Shown: positions 38,182 through 50,544, counted from the first letter of the stretch. The stretch is 64,000 bases of DNA from Fragilariopsis cylindrus CCMP1102 (GCA_900095095.1 FMBT01000317.1:186001-250000); one strand, 5' to 3'. A program made the numbers and translations. Notes: generated by a model from the letters alone, not told the origin.

Positions 38182-39673
38182 ATGGGAAAAGCAGGAAAAG
38201 GTTCTAAGACCGGCAGTGGTAGCGGCAGCGGCAAAGGTGGAGGCAAAGGCGCGAAGAAAGGTGGAGATTCGCAAACGTGCTGGACATCAAATGATTTTAC
38301 TATCCGTACGGCAGAAAAACAACGAAAAGGCGATTTGACAGAGAAGCAGGAGGAACGAATACGTCGATCAGCATTACTTAATAGAAATACCAAGGAAAAG
38401 ATTGAAAAGGGGAAAATTCGTTTACATATCAAACTAACTCAGCGTCAACTTGAAAAACTAAAAGAAAGACTTGAAAAATGGGATGATGTGGAAGAAGATT
38501 TACTGGTGAAAAAGGAACAAGAAGAGCGACGAAAAAGTCAAGAAGAGGAAGACGAGAAACCAAATAAGAAGAGGAGAAAGGGACCAGAAACTTGGAAACT
38601 GAAAGGTGCAGCCAGACCCGCTCATTTGGTATATGATTTTGATACGAGGTATGTAGATCCGTATATCAAAGCGCACGAAGACGCCAAGAAAAAAGCTTCA
38701 AGATGTAGAAATATTTTGATTCTCTGTAGAGGAAATTTGGTGCTGAAGACGACAAAGATATTCCACAACCTCAATGTCGGGAATATTTATCTTTGCTGAT
38801 GCAACTTGGTAATTTATCAATGCAGTTGGAACAGATGAAGACTGCTAGAACATCTTTTATAGAATGTATGGAACAAGATTCATCTGAAAATCCTGTCACA
38901 CCTGCTCGATGTCAGCTAATGCGATTATATATGGAAGCAAATCGACCTGAATCCGCTAGACGCCTTTGGGAAGATCTTTCACCTAAGACCCTGCTGTTTG
39001 GATTCGATATTCAGCTGTACTGATAGAATACGTATCATTTAAAATCCTTAAAGAAGAAGGTAGTAACGAATCTAAGTGTGAATTTCATTTGGCAGCAGCA
39101 ATCAAGTCAAATATTTTCTGTGCATACTACCTTGCCTTTTTTGACACTTTCAATAAAGTAATGGAATATACAGATGAGATTGAAGATGCAAACGAAAGTT
39201 CTCCGTTAGAGGAAGCAATAGAATATTGTAATAGCGAACAAATGGGTGCGTGGTTAGGTACCGAGGGAGCCGTAGATTGGGTTAGAAACTTTATACTTCG
39301 CAATTTAAACAGTGGATCAAACTCAGAAGGAGAAAATTTATCCGTATCCGACTTAGACTGGCGAAAACCTCTCTCAAAAATTCGAGAAGCGTATGCTGCA
39401 AATGTTGAAGAAATGAATTCCCGAGTTAGTCAGGATGACGCTGATGGTGATAACGAATCCGATGGTGATAACGATAATGATAATGACGACAAAGATAACG
39501 ACAACGAGTCACAAGGTGATAATGATGATAATGATGATAATGATGATGATAACGACAATAACGATGACGACGACGACGAATCAGTCGTGGACGTTGAAAT
39601 GTATGCATCGATGTTTGAGACAACCATGGAAATGGTTGGAGCTTCTGGCGCCATAAAGGGGACGAGTAGTTAA
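38182..39673 (+). CDS. Conserved TPR-like protein with basic head and acidic tail
   Basis: The head is Gly/Ser/Lys-rich ('GSGSGSGKGGGKGAKK'). Then comes 'CWTSNDFTIRTAEKQRKGDL', a charged coiled coil (residues about 60-130, 'LTQRQLEKLKERLEKWDDVE') and a basic 'KPNKKRRKGPETWKLKGAAR', a likely nuclear signal. Helical-repeat sequence follows in shifting frames: 'LSLLMQLGNLSMQLEQMKTA', 'RCQLMRLYMEANRPESARRL', 'VWIRYSAVLIEYVSFKIL' and 'IFCAYYLAFFDTFNKVMEYT', then 'EAIEYCNSEQMGAWLGTEGA'. The tail is an Asp/Asn-rich acidic tract encoded by GATAAT/GAC repeats. The repeats look like tetratricopeptides (Ala/Tyr spacing). The C-terminal block has clear cross-species character, but I cannot name it. Frame changes near 38715 and 39000 probably reflect missing bases. 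Confidence 0.75.
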
Positions 39674-39732
39674 ATAATGTTTTTTAATCTTAATTTTTAC
39701 TATAGACCTGTAATATTGTTAAATTAAAATAG

Positions 39733-41847
39733 CTATTCTTGATCATGTGGTATAGGCTTCCCAAGGACAAGATCCAGTAGAGGATTTGATAGAATGTTAT
39801 TAGGATCGTAAATTCCTCTGGCAACATTGAATTCAGTTATCGGAAAACGTTCCAAGTATAATGATTTGAGCTCAACTGCCTTCCACACAGATGTAGGCTC
39901 TTCCAGCTTTGCCCAGTGACTAACTGCCTTTAGAGGTCGACCGATATGGCGAACTAGGTCTGTATAATCTGTGTTAAATAGTTTCGTAATATCTTTTCGT
40001 TGTTGAGGATCATCTGACGGCAAATAGTTGATAACGCCTACCCATGTATATAGACTTTCTGCTGTTCCAGCGGCAGGTGACATCGGCGAGGATGTACCAC
40101 AAGACCAACGCTGTTCTATAGGTGAATGTGCAGGTATATTCTTCTCCTCGATTTTTTGAAGAAGAACCTCCATAAATGTCGTGTCACTGTTGTCATTATT
40201 TTCCGTGTTCCGGAGGGGAAACAAACTTCATACACCCATTGCTGATTCATAAAGTCGCACAGATTAATTTTATTAAGATTGATGGAACAATGTTAGCTTC
40301 TCACTACCATGTTATATGTCATATTTGTAACAAGATCATAAAACAACTGACTCTCACCAATAGCGATACCAATCATTCTGTAACACTTACCTGACCACCA
40401 CAATCAAACTGTAGCAACTCATCGCTTGGGAGTGTTCGATAACCTTCATTACTTTTCCAAAATTTGCCTCTGCCTTGTTACATCGTTTGACGTGCGTCAC
40501 GTCCAATGGAGCAAAAGCTAAAAGAGTATCTGAAGGAAACCAAAAAATATCACGGTGAAAAAAGGGAATAATATAAGTAAATAGAAATAATGAGGGAACT
40601 ACAATGTATTTGTCAATGTTTCGACATACATTATCAACGAATACTCATCTCACCTCGAAGCTCTCCGAATCCCATTCCTTTAGCATCATCAGATGAAAAT
40701 TCTTGACCGTTTTCTATGCATAATTCTTGCAATAGATCTGTGAGAGGTTTCTTTTTTTCTTCATCAGTACCAGATGCAGAAACGTTATGGGGTGTATCCT
40801 GATCGATTGGATCATTTGTGACTACGATAACAGCATCGGTATACGGGATCCACATAAATCTAGTATGCTTATGTTCCTTAAGTAGCTGATCCTTCCTTGA
40901 TATGGCTTCCTTTCGGGTCAATACAAATGTATGCTCAACGAGTAGATGCGCTGGAATACACTCCATTGTAATTTCCACTACAACTCCCAAAAGTCCTAGT
41001 GCCACTCGAGCTAATTCGAAGAGTCTTCCATCTTTTTCTTTGGACAATTCGATTGTTCCTCTTCCGGGTGTACAATTTTCAAATTTGTCACATATTCGTC
41101 AACCGGTGCAACTGCCATTCCTGTTCCATGTGCACCAATTTGAGTGAATCCACCCATTTGCTGTTCTGCAATAGATGCTAAGTTAGGAAGAGTTAAATTA
41201 TGTGGTCGTAACGCTTCAACGACCAATCGCACTGGAATCCCGGCTTCAACTGTGATTGTTTTCTTCTCTGTATCAATTTTTAAAACCTTGTCCATGTTTG
41301 CCATACTAATCATACCATTACCATTCAGAGCAATACCATTGGGACTTAATGACGACCCTATTGGACGAAGGGATTGACCTCGTTTATGACAATCTTTGAC
41401 AATCCGTTCAACATCCTCAATACTTTCTGGTTCCCAATAATTTTTATTTGCTATAGTAACCTTATGAGTTCCACTCCAATTAATAACATCTGTGGTATCG
41501 TCGTCATCGTCGCCGTCGTCCTGTTTTTCTTCAACAGCATCTGCACGATTATAATCTAGTTTCGTCGTCGTTGTGGTCATCATCATCATCGACGACGACA
41601 ATAACGACGACGACGACGACGATGACGACGACTTCATCAATAACGGCAATATCTCATCATTATCACTACTGTTCCACAAAATAATATATCCAGCACCAGT
41701 AGTAACCATTAAAGCAGCAGCTGATAGTATCGATACCGATGTTGTATCAAAGCTCCTGCTGCTATTTGCAAACCCTTTTCGAGCAGCTTCATGCGCTCTT
41801 CCAATAATACTACCGCTTATTCCTTTTCTCAATATTCCTTGAATCAT
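39733..41847 (-). CDS. GLDH: L-galactono-1,4-lactone dehydrogenase (ascorbate synthesis)
   Basis: This is the last step of plant-type vitamin C synthesis, in the mitochondrial inner membrane with cytochrome c as acceptor. The head is basic and amphipathic, followed by a membrane segment ('ILSAAALMVTTGAGYIIL') and a Ser run. The FAD domain has 'NKNYWEPESIEDVERIVKDC', 'QSLRPIGSSLSPNGIAL', 'TITVEAGIPVRLVVEALRPH', 'NLASIAEQQMGGFTQIGAHG' and 'LARVALGLLGVVVEITMECI'. The end shows 'IPAHSPIEQRWSCGTSSPMS', 'SWVGVI'-like 'TWVGVINYLPSDDPQQRKDI' and 'DPNNILSNPLLDLVLG'. A Leu stands where covalent family members have the flavin-linking His, so FAD should be non-covalent as in plants. Introns are 40653-40530 and 40390-40242. 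It has about 610 residues, as in plants. Frame changes near 41035 and 40465 fit missing bases. Confidence 0.95.
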
Positions 41848-42499
41848 TATATATATTGCTTGTATGTGTTGCTTACTGGCTCCTTGTCTGGAAGATCCTT
41901 CTACGGAATCGTTGCCGTATCGTTTACAATCAGAAGTAATGAGTTGCTTTGATTGCTATTGCTAGATAAATAATACTAATATGTACCGGTGTATACACAT
42001 AATCACATAAATACTCCCATAAAATCTATTAGACATCATGATGACGCATTCTTCGAGTATATTCAATATTTTATTGAGTGAATCAATCAATCGGAGGGAC
42101 GAGTGAGCAGGAGAGATAGGATAAAGAAACTAGATCTGTTCTAAACTGGCACTGCCAGAGCAAGCAAGTCACCCGCGTTGAACGTCGTACTAAATAGGAG
42201 TACGCACAAATAACACGGAAAGCGTCGATAATAAACAATCAACAAAAATAATTTGCAAGATCATCTTATTAGCTACACAACAGGTTAGAGTTAAATAACG
42301 AACATGACAACAATAAGCAAAAAAAGTAGCCACAACTCTAACTCTATTGTCATAGTGAGACTTTATTTTGTACCGGTATCATACGTTCCCACCAACAAAG
42401 ACCAACAGTGCAAAGCAACTAGTTAGCAAAACCCGTAAAATATTTAAAATATTTGATAATCTATTTAGTAGCCATCTACAACCCTGATAGCAAGATATA
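41848..42499. promoter_or_regulatory. Divergent promoter region between GLDH and the helicase-associated gene
   Basis: This 652-base gap lies between outward-facing genes. It is AT-rich and I see no RNA gene or repeat in it. Confidence 0.4.
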
Positions 42500-44496
42500 A
42501 TGGAAAGTCGGAACGCAAAGAGCCATCGGATGATGATGGCGATGAACTTATCACTTCTAGTAGTGATGATCGACGTACTAGATGTAAGGTAGAGGAAATG
42601 ACTGAAGAAGACCAGGATATGATTAAGAAAGATGGACTATCGATTATCTCTCAATCTATGGCTCCTCTAGTAGGCACTACTGATGATGCTGCTGATGCTG
42701 CTGATGCTGCTGATTCTACATTGCCTACACAGCAACACGACGCCTTATATTTCAACCCCGAAGAAGCTGTTGCGGCGGCTGCTGCAGCAGCTACTGCTAC
42801 TGTGGAAGGAGACTTGAATGCAGCAGTGGGCGATTAACAATATAACACTCCCATCATCGCTACTACAACAGAAGAAAATTTGGATCTTGATATTGTGGCT
42901 GCAAGCTCTCTTGATGTTGATGCCCATGCTGCTGCGCTGAAGCAGGTTCCATCAAAACCAAGTACACCCGAGGAATTAGCACATTGGAATCGAATGTTTT
43001 TTGAATTAATGGTATGGTAACGAATGATTGAATGAATCAGAATGAATCAAATCTATTTCGTAAACGGTTGTCTTTTTTAAACTTATCCTAAATATTGAAC
43101 GAATCAAACCATCTTACCGATCAGTACCACTCGTTTTATTTTATTCTACTTTAAATGGTTACAGCTCTACAGAATTAAAAATGGTAATGTTAACGTAAAG
43201 TCTACAGAAGATGAACATCGGGAATTATACCAATTTATCGTTCAATTGAGGAAGGACTACAAGATTCGTGAAAAGGATCCATCAGAATCTACACTAACTG
43301 AAGAACAAATTGTTGTCCTAGAAAGTATCCGTTTTGCATTTACGACACGTGGAGAAGAACATTGGCAAAAAAATTATGAAAAATTAAAGGAATACAAGAC
43401 AGACCATGGACACGTCCTTGTTCCTAGACAATGTGAAATTCCTGGTTTGGGAGATTGGGTACGTCGTTATCATTGATTAGATTGCATAAAAAGAATAGTA
43501 ACGAGTTGTCGTTACTTGACTTGACTCAACTCAATACAAACTCAGCTAATCTCAACTCAACTCAACATACTTGAATTTACTACCTGTTCTTCCCTATTTG
43601 ATTTAATCAACATAACTACTAACTTTATATTCAGGTCACAAGTCAGCGTCAGCAATACCAAGAATACACAAAGGGAAAGCCTACTCCGCTTACGAAACAA
43701 CGCAAAGAGTTACTCGATGAAATTGGATTCCAGTTTCGGATTCGTAATCGTCCTGAATGGGGTGCGAAATACGATGAATTGTTGTTGTATAAGGAAAAAA
43801 ATGGGGATACACGTGTACCTCAGCACCATACACCAAACAAAGCTCTCGGAAAGGTAAGGATTTTATCTACTTTTAATCAAATTCATGATTGTAGACTTGG
43901 TCATTTGATGGGGTATACCCTATTTTTGTTATCTAACACAAGATTCCTGCCTACTTCTAACTCTCGACGTCCCAAATTGTGACCGATCCGTGGTCGTATA
44001 ATATTATAATAGTGGGTAGCGAAACAGCGGGAGCAGTTCAAGCTACACAATAAGGGAAAGCAGTAAGTCTTTTTTTTTAAAACAGCAAAGCATCCTTTAT
44101 TTTTTTTGACTGCCTAAGCCAAGTCACTTCTTACATTTATTTATCTTTCATTTTTTCTTTGTCGTTTGAAAATCATTTAGTTCCTTTTTGACACCCGATC
44201 GATTGGAAAAACTCAACAATATTGGATTTGTATGGAGTATACGAGACCAACCGCTGTTTAAGAAAGCTTCATCAGAAAAGTTAGACGATTCGATTGATAT
44301 CGTACCTGTTGACGTAGCTGTAGCGAAACACGAGGTTGTGGACGGTGCATCTAATGAAGTGCACGTTGAAGAAGAACCAAGGGAAGAGGGGATGTTAGTG
44401 AAAGTAGATGATGATGAAGTAGCTGCCGCTGCGACCGCAGCAGCGACTGCAGTAGCTAACGAAGAAGAAGCTATGACTGAACATGTATCTGTCTGA
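42500..44496 (+). CDS. Helicase-associated (HA) domain protein, three repeats
   Basis: HA domains (about 65-70 residues, Trp/Lys-rich, three helices) occur in long arrays in diatom proteins and are thought to bind nucleic acid. The first exon encodes an acidic and Ala-rich part ('DDAADAADAADS', poly-Ala). Repeat 1 ends 'HWQKNYEKLKEYKTDHGHVL' and 'VPRQCEIPGLGDW'; repeat 2 has 'WGAKYDELLLYKEKNGDTRV' and 'NKALGKWVAKQREQFKLHNK'; the last part has 'FLTPDRLEKLNNIGFVWSI'. Introns are 43012-43164, 43459-43634, 43854-44012 and 44063-44180, placed regularly relative to the repeats. The acidic, Ala-rich tail ends at 44496. The start is uncertain: ATG 42500 is out of frame with the rest, and ATG 42598 is in frame. 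A TAA at 42835-42837 interrupts exon 1, with coding-like sequence continuing in the same frame behind it. Confidence 0.8.
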
Positions 44497-44729
44497 TCCG
44501 TTAATTTCTACATCAGAAGTGAAAGTTTTTGTTGAGGTGGAATATATGAACTGCTGTGTCTAAACTAATAATAATAAGATAAAAAATATGTATATTCAAT
44601 ACTACAAGAAAATAGGTATTATCTCTTTTTTTAGATCAGCTTTTCTCTGAGTCACCATTCCTTAATATTTGTTATACAATACTTGCGAAATCAAGAAAAA
44701 GGATTCATTATTAATATAACAATGTTTCT

Positions 44730-46095
44730 TCATGTTTTGTCTAATACCGGAAATGTATTTGGTATTTGACCCGGTCTATTCCATTCCCAATCGCGACGAC
44801 AATCTTGAAGTGCATGTTCACTAAGAATGACAGCACCTGCTTGATCTAGAACATTCTCCTCCAAGTCAATTGTTGCGGTAGCAGGACCAGATCTTTGGGA
44901 TGACAACTGTGATCCAGCAGCTTGTTGTGGTTTTTGCCTAATTCGATCGTAAGACTCTTCACATGGAGCGTGCACTGAGACAGAAAATGGGTCGACGCGA
45001 ATTTTTTGCTGCTGTTGCTGTTGATGGATCTCAGGATCACTATCATAATCAATAGCCATGGTGATCTCCTCTCTCGAGGAAGCGCCTTTCTTTATTTCGT
45101 TTATGGTCACATTCGTTTCGCCGACACGACCCGGTAAACACAGAAGGCAGTCCGAAACGTCAATAGAGGGTATAGATTGCAACAGTTGAATCAAAGATTC
45201 CCAATGATCTAATGGACCATGCCGAACACTATATGTGGATTTAGATGCGCTATTAGGATCGCGATCGGATCCAGATACTGCAAATGCGTGTGCGATGCTG
45301 GTCGGGTCCCATCCTAGAATAGTACACGTCGTTGGATCGATTCGGTATTGTAGACAGGATACTTTGTGTCCGAATAAAACTTGGTCCAAAATCCATAAAC
45401 TTGTTTCATAACTGCTTGGAATTTCTTTGCGATCACTACGACTAACCAAATCGTGATCAACATCGCCATTGTTGTTACGTATAATCGAAGAAGAAGGAAA
45501 GTATTCAACATGTGCTCGCAAACGAACCGGAAGCTTAGATGTTGAATCCTTCAATCGAACGAGAGTTCGAATAAGTACCCGCGTGGGCTTTCTACCAGCC
45601 GTGTTCTTGCCGGGTAAAGTCCAGAGACTGTAAATTGCTTGTGTCACGGGAGGAATGAATGACTTGATATCCTTTTTTTCGTTGCCCTTTGCTATAGTGT
45701 CATTATCACAAAGTTCGTGTTCTTGTTCTTGCTGTTGTTTTTGTTGAAACAATTGATAAAGACCTTCTTGTAGTCCACTTTCGAGACATATACGAGGAGA
45801 GGAGAATGTCTGGGCTAGCGGTATATCCAGGATAGTTACAGAAAGAGCTTGTTTTAATACCCCTACTGTTCTTTTCGTACAAGATAACATCCATTTAGCA
45901 GAATACTCACCAGGAAGTTGCAGTAATGTCTCTAAGGATTCCGATGTCGTAACTATAGTCGCTGAATATCGACTCGCTAATTCTAGAGCCTTTTTATCGT
46001 TTCGAAGTAAATCAATAGGTGGGGCTAATTCTATCGTAGGTGGAGGAATTCGTTCACGGCTGCTTTTATTCTCATCATTCATTGAAAATGCCGCA

Positions 46096-46127
<32 letters not shown>

Positions 46128-47252
46128 TGATGATGATGGAGGTGGTGGTTTAGATGTTGGCGTTGACTCGTGTACAATAGAACAAGTCAAATCTTGAACG
46201 TCCAACGACGATTGCCGCCGTGCCAATCCTAAAGTTTGACGCACTTTTCCATACCGTTTCGGTACTGCGTGATTAATGTTGTTTTTGTTGTTGTGAGATT
46301 TCGAGTTATTACTAGTACTTGTATTCGAGTCGTCGTCTATTGCTACTACTCGCATATTGTTCTTCCATTCTTGATTGATAGATTGCGAATAGGCACATGC
46401 CCATCGACAAAAATCATTGGCCCTATTACTACTAGTGGTATTTACATCCAAAGAATCCGACGACGATGATCCGAATCCTATCATGTACCGTGACTTGTGA
46501 AGTTCATGGAATTTATCTAAAGATAATCGATATGCGGTTTGTTCTTTGGTGACCAATTGTCGTAATAGTTTCAGCTCCTTTCTTTGTTTGTGCGTACGTC
46601 GAGAAGTGTGTTGTTGCTGTTGCGAATCAGTAGTAAGTTTTAGGTATCGGTTATGATGACCTATCGTCAACGTCGCTAGAAAAGGATCGTCAATTTCGTC
46701 TATTACTTGTCGTCGTGTGGTTGCTTTCTCGCCATTATTGCTTTTATTAGAAGCACTGCCATCCTTACTACTAGGATCTTTTATTCCAATGGACCTGTAA
46801 AACTTTCGCAGCAATAGCGACGATGACGAAGAATGGATCGAAGATGTGGATTTATTATCAGAAATGGGTTGTTTTTTGATTGTCGTCGTTTCATTCATAT
46901 TCGGATTTGAAAGTATAGACTGAGTCGACGGCAATGGACGACAACGATTTTGTTGGGATGACGACTCAATACCACAATTTGCGATCATAGTATCAAGCCA
47001 AGAATTATCTTGTTCGACGATGCCGTCACAATACGCTTCTTCCATTTCGGTCAGCTCGAGCTCTGATTGAGGAATCACTAAAAATCGACGCCTTTTTCGG
47101 CGTGGATGGTATCGAAGAGACGCCATTTGTACTGGCGGTCGAAATAGACCTACTAGCTTCGAAGCGGCAGAAGCTTCTTTTCCTATTATTGCGTATCTTT
47201 GCTTGATTGCTTGCCTTTGTTGACTTGTTTTTTTTAATTTCATTTGTATCAT
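44730..47252 (-). CDS. Unknown 840-residue Ser-rich protein, intact
   Basis: No family recognised. The open frame is unbroken and intronless from ATG 47252. The head is basic ('RQAIKQRYAI', 'YHPRRKRRRFLVIPQSELEL'). Low-complexity linkers follow, including a poly-Ser run of about 16 residues encoded by GAC/GTC triplets near 46.1 kb and a Pro/Ser stretch. Better-structured parts are 'IDDPFLATLTIGHHNRYLKL', 'AYRLSLDKFHELHKSRYMIG', 'LASRYSATIVTTSESLETLL', 'GEYSAKWMLSCTKRTVGVLK', 'VTQAIYSLWTLPG' and 'VRHGPLDHWESLIQLLQSIP'. It reads like a conserved core of about 350 C-terminal residues behind a disordered head. The basic head suggests a nuclear protein. No membrane segment or signal peptide. Confidence 0.75.
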
Positions 47253-47398
47253 TATTTTGCTCGATTTCTATTTTATTTTTGTTGTTTGGCTTAGGATCTT
47301 GAATCAATCAATCTGGTGACTAATCCAGTCCCGCACCAAACACGATTCGACCCACGACTCGATCCACGACTCGAGTATTTTTTAATAAAGAATACATA

Positions 47399-50387
47399 CA
47401 GGCAACACACTTTAACTTTAAAGGTTTTTCAACACACTTTAACTTTTACAGGCTTTTTAGTTAATTAAAAAGTGCTAGACTTTTAAGCAAAAACAAAGTA
47501 CTTAGTTAGTAACACTTTAACTTTTAGTCAAAGGACAGACTTGTACTTATTTAGTTTTTATTCGAAAAACTAAGTCATGTCCTGTGGTACTTGCTACCTG
47601 TACCACTCCACTTTCTGGCATTCTAGCCCATCCTAGCATATATAAAGTCCCAATCAGATGGTACAGTCTGATCTTAATATGCATAGGGTGGATACCTGGA
47701 CCGGACTTTGGGGCACTAGGTATGCGTTCTTCACACTGGAAGGTGGTAAAGGGTGTGATACAGCCTAGGACATGGGAAAATGACCCATTTGGGGGGGTAT
47801 GTGACCTAGTACACACTCAAAAAGATGAATTGTCCCAGAGTAAGCACATGGAGATAACCATATACACCAAAGGGAATATAAACTTGGCAAGCTGTGGGCA
47901 GAACCATGCTGATGTGGGTGCTAAAGGGGGAAAACCTGTTTTGGGGCCTAAATGACCCTTTTTATGGCTTAGTACACCCTGACACCTTCCTAACCTCCCT
48001 AGAGCCCTAAGCAATAGTTGGACCTTGTACCCATAGGTATAATGTTGAGCTCCATATCATTTTTCAAGGTTATTAGGTCTGTATTGATGGTGCATCACGG
48101 CCTTGATTATGCATGCACTTGGCACTTAGAGAAATTGTGTGTTGTAATAGCGGTGGGTTTTGACCCGTTGCACCCCAAATATACGTATGGTTACCTATAA
48201 CAATGATATAATCCAAAGCCTCTATGAATTAGGATGATGCCTAGCTGTTTTATTTGGGACTCAGCATACCTGGTATGGGCATGGTAGCATCTCAAATATT
48301 TTTGCTACCTATGCATTTTGGGCCATTTTATGTCTATTCTATTGTTCCCCGTCCCACTACACCACCAATATGGCAAATGTTCCAAGCATTGTTGGTGTAT
48401 TTTGACTATATGCATATATGGAAGGTATCTGGGTGTTGAAACCATGGTCCAATTCCTTTTTTTGATGTTGTGGCAGCCTATTTCTGAATGGTACTTTTGG
48501 GCATGGAAATATGATATGTTGGCCAAAATGCAATGTTTGTGTTCTGGAGGCAAGAATAAGGTATATTTGAGGGATCATGACCCTTGGTTGATCCCCTATG
48601 GGTATGAGATGGAGGACTGGGTGGTATTTTGGTGCACCTTGCTGGTTCAGGAACCTAAGGAGAAGTTATTCATCTTATTATTTACCTAAAGAGAAGTTAT
48701 TCATTTTATCATTCAAAGTTGTTTAATATTTCAATAACCAAACTCCACTGGAGAATTTGTGAGATAAAAATGATACCAATCAGAATTACTTTGGTCAAGT
48801 GATGATGAACCACCAGGGATGGTAAGAGGGAAACACATTCAATCTATCTATTGTTTCAACATACCAACCTACACCTGGATCTCCTGTTCACCTAGCTAGT
48901 TGTTTTTGTGCCTACCACAACAGTAAAATCAAGTTTTCTCTTCAACTGCAGAAACAAAAAAGTGGTAGGAGGGTAACACAAAGTTCTCATACACTTTGCG
49001 GAGGCTACTGCACCCAACCAAAAGAGAGTTCTCTTTTGGAACCATTTTGAATAAGAGATTTCTTGGTGCAATTTGCTCAAAAATATGACTATTTGCGTGC
49101 ATACCTCCCACACCAAAATTAAGTTCACTCTTCAACCATAGGAAAACAAAGTGGTAGGAGGGTAACACAAGGTTCTCATACACTATTTGGAGGCTACTGC
49201 ACCCAACCAAAAGAGAGTTCTCCTTTGGAACCATTTCGGATGAGAGATTTCTTGGTGCATTTTGCTCAAACATATGAATATTTGCGTGCCTGCCTCCCAC
49301 ACCAAAATGAAGTTTACTCTGCAACCGCAGGAACAAAAAAGTGGTAGGAGGGTTAGGTAAGGTCCTCATACACTATTACTTGTGAATAGAAACCATCATC
49401 ATCCCAACCCACCATTATTTTGGATGTAATTGCAGTTTACCCCTGTTTTCAAAAATATCTCATAAAATGCAGTCAAGGACCGTACTTAAAATAATCACTG
49501 TGGGCTGATTTATGCTCCGAAACAAAGTTTGACAGCTATTTCCAGACAAATACTCATATAGTTACCTAACCCACCTAAAGCTGGAACCATTGGGGCCTCT
49601 GGTTCATATGCTACATTTTGTGCAAAATTATTTTAAGTGGATTTTAGCTAAAATAGGGTATTTATTGGTTTTTGTTCTGTGACGAAGAAAGTAAACCCCT
49701 GGATGTACCCACTGTCTTGCATACGTATAAATATTAAGCATATAATGGGTTCCATGATTTTATTTTCTGGAAAAAGTTGTTGTAGCAAAAATAATAGCCG
49801 CATCAAATTAACTAGTAAGATGGTGCGTTAGAGGCTGGTCAGCGTACAGGTATGTGAACATGAACTGAAAGAGTGCCTTCCATATATTTTAAGACAGATA
49901 TTTTTTACACACATGGTAAGGTAGAGGAACACTCCCTGACTAAAAAGAAGCATTTTCCTGGAAGTTCTACCCTGCTTTGTGCCCAGAACAAGATATCTCA
50001 TAAAAAGCTGATGTGTGCTGTGTGTGAGTCTATATTGTGAGATACCAGTAGGCTAACAAGACTAAGGAATATAACAGTATTCCATCCAATAGGTCAATTG
50101 TAAACTTTATACTTTGATTTTCCTAAAAAATGACTTTTTAGGTGTATATACTTGATGCTAAAGTTTTTATTATATACTACACTAAGAAATACTAGTAAAG
50201 TTTTTTTGGGGGGGGTACGAATTTTATTACCCCAAATTGTATTTTTAATTTGGGGGGCCCCTCTATGCTAATTTTTGGGGATAGTTAATTATAACCAGTT
50301 AGACTTTTAAGGATTAAAAAAACAGTTAATTAAACACACTAGTTTTAACGAAAACCCCCGAATTTAAAAGTTAAAGTGTGTTGCCTG
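47399..50387. mobile_element. CpG-depleted DNA transposon with terminal inverted repeats, no intact transposase
   Basis: The left end CAGGCAACACACTTTAACTT is matched exactly, inverted, at the right end, and the match continues a few bases. Weaker inverted similarity (GTTAATTAA and AAAAGTCTA motifs) extends inward for about 100 bases. TA flanks both ends (47397-47398 and 50388-50389), consistent with a TA target duplication. AACACACTTTAACTTT recurs just inside the left end, and AACACTTTAACTTT again near 47510, like subterminal transposase-binding repeats. The interior has only short open frames on both strands (for example 47584-47955 and 48318-48689, plus) that resemble nothing I know. I count only about 20 CpG in 2.7 kb, far below expectation. 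It is probably a non-autonomous or long-silenced element. Superfamily unknown. Confidence 0.7.
48909..49375. repeat. About 190-bp tandem repeat, 2.4 copies, inside the transposon
   Basis: AGTGGTAGGAGGGT starts at 48961, 49150 and 49340, giving a period of 189-190 bases. Each is preceded by a degenerate block around CACCAAAAT.AAGTT and followed, in the first two copies, by a long match through 'GAGGCTACTGCACCCAACCA'. Copies differ by roughly a tenth of positions. The units are adjacent, with no unrelated spacers. Confidence 0.88.
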
Positions 50388-50544
50388 TACCTACTAAGTT
50401 AGAGACGTCATTCGATCGGAATGTGATGCTGATTGTTGATTGCTGATTGCTGATATTCAATATGTGACACATCTTTCCAAACTACAGACCACCATCAATA
50501 AAAGCAAGAGAAAGTTAATAGAATAGTGATACTCATAATGGTTC

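Noticed and set aside
39426-39656. Ser-rich or His-rich frames opposite the acidic tail of the TPR-like gene
   Set aside because: They are shadows of the GAT/GAC repeat coding for Asp and Asn.
48909-49375. CRISPR-like array
   Set aside because: The units are about 190 bases, contiguous, and have no unrelated spacers; the setting is a eukaryotic nuclear genome.
47399-50387. LTR retroelement or virus-like element
   Set aside because: The ends are inverted, not direct, repeats, and no reverse transcriptase, integrase or capsid-like motif is visible in the short frames.
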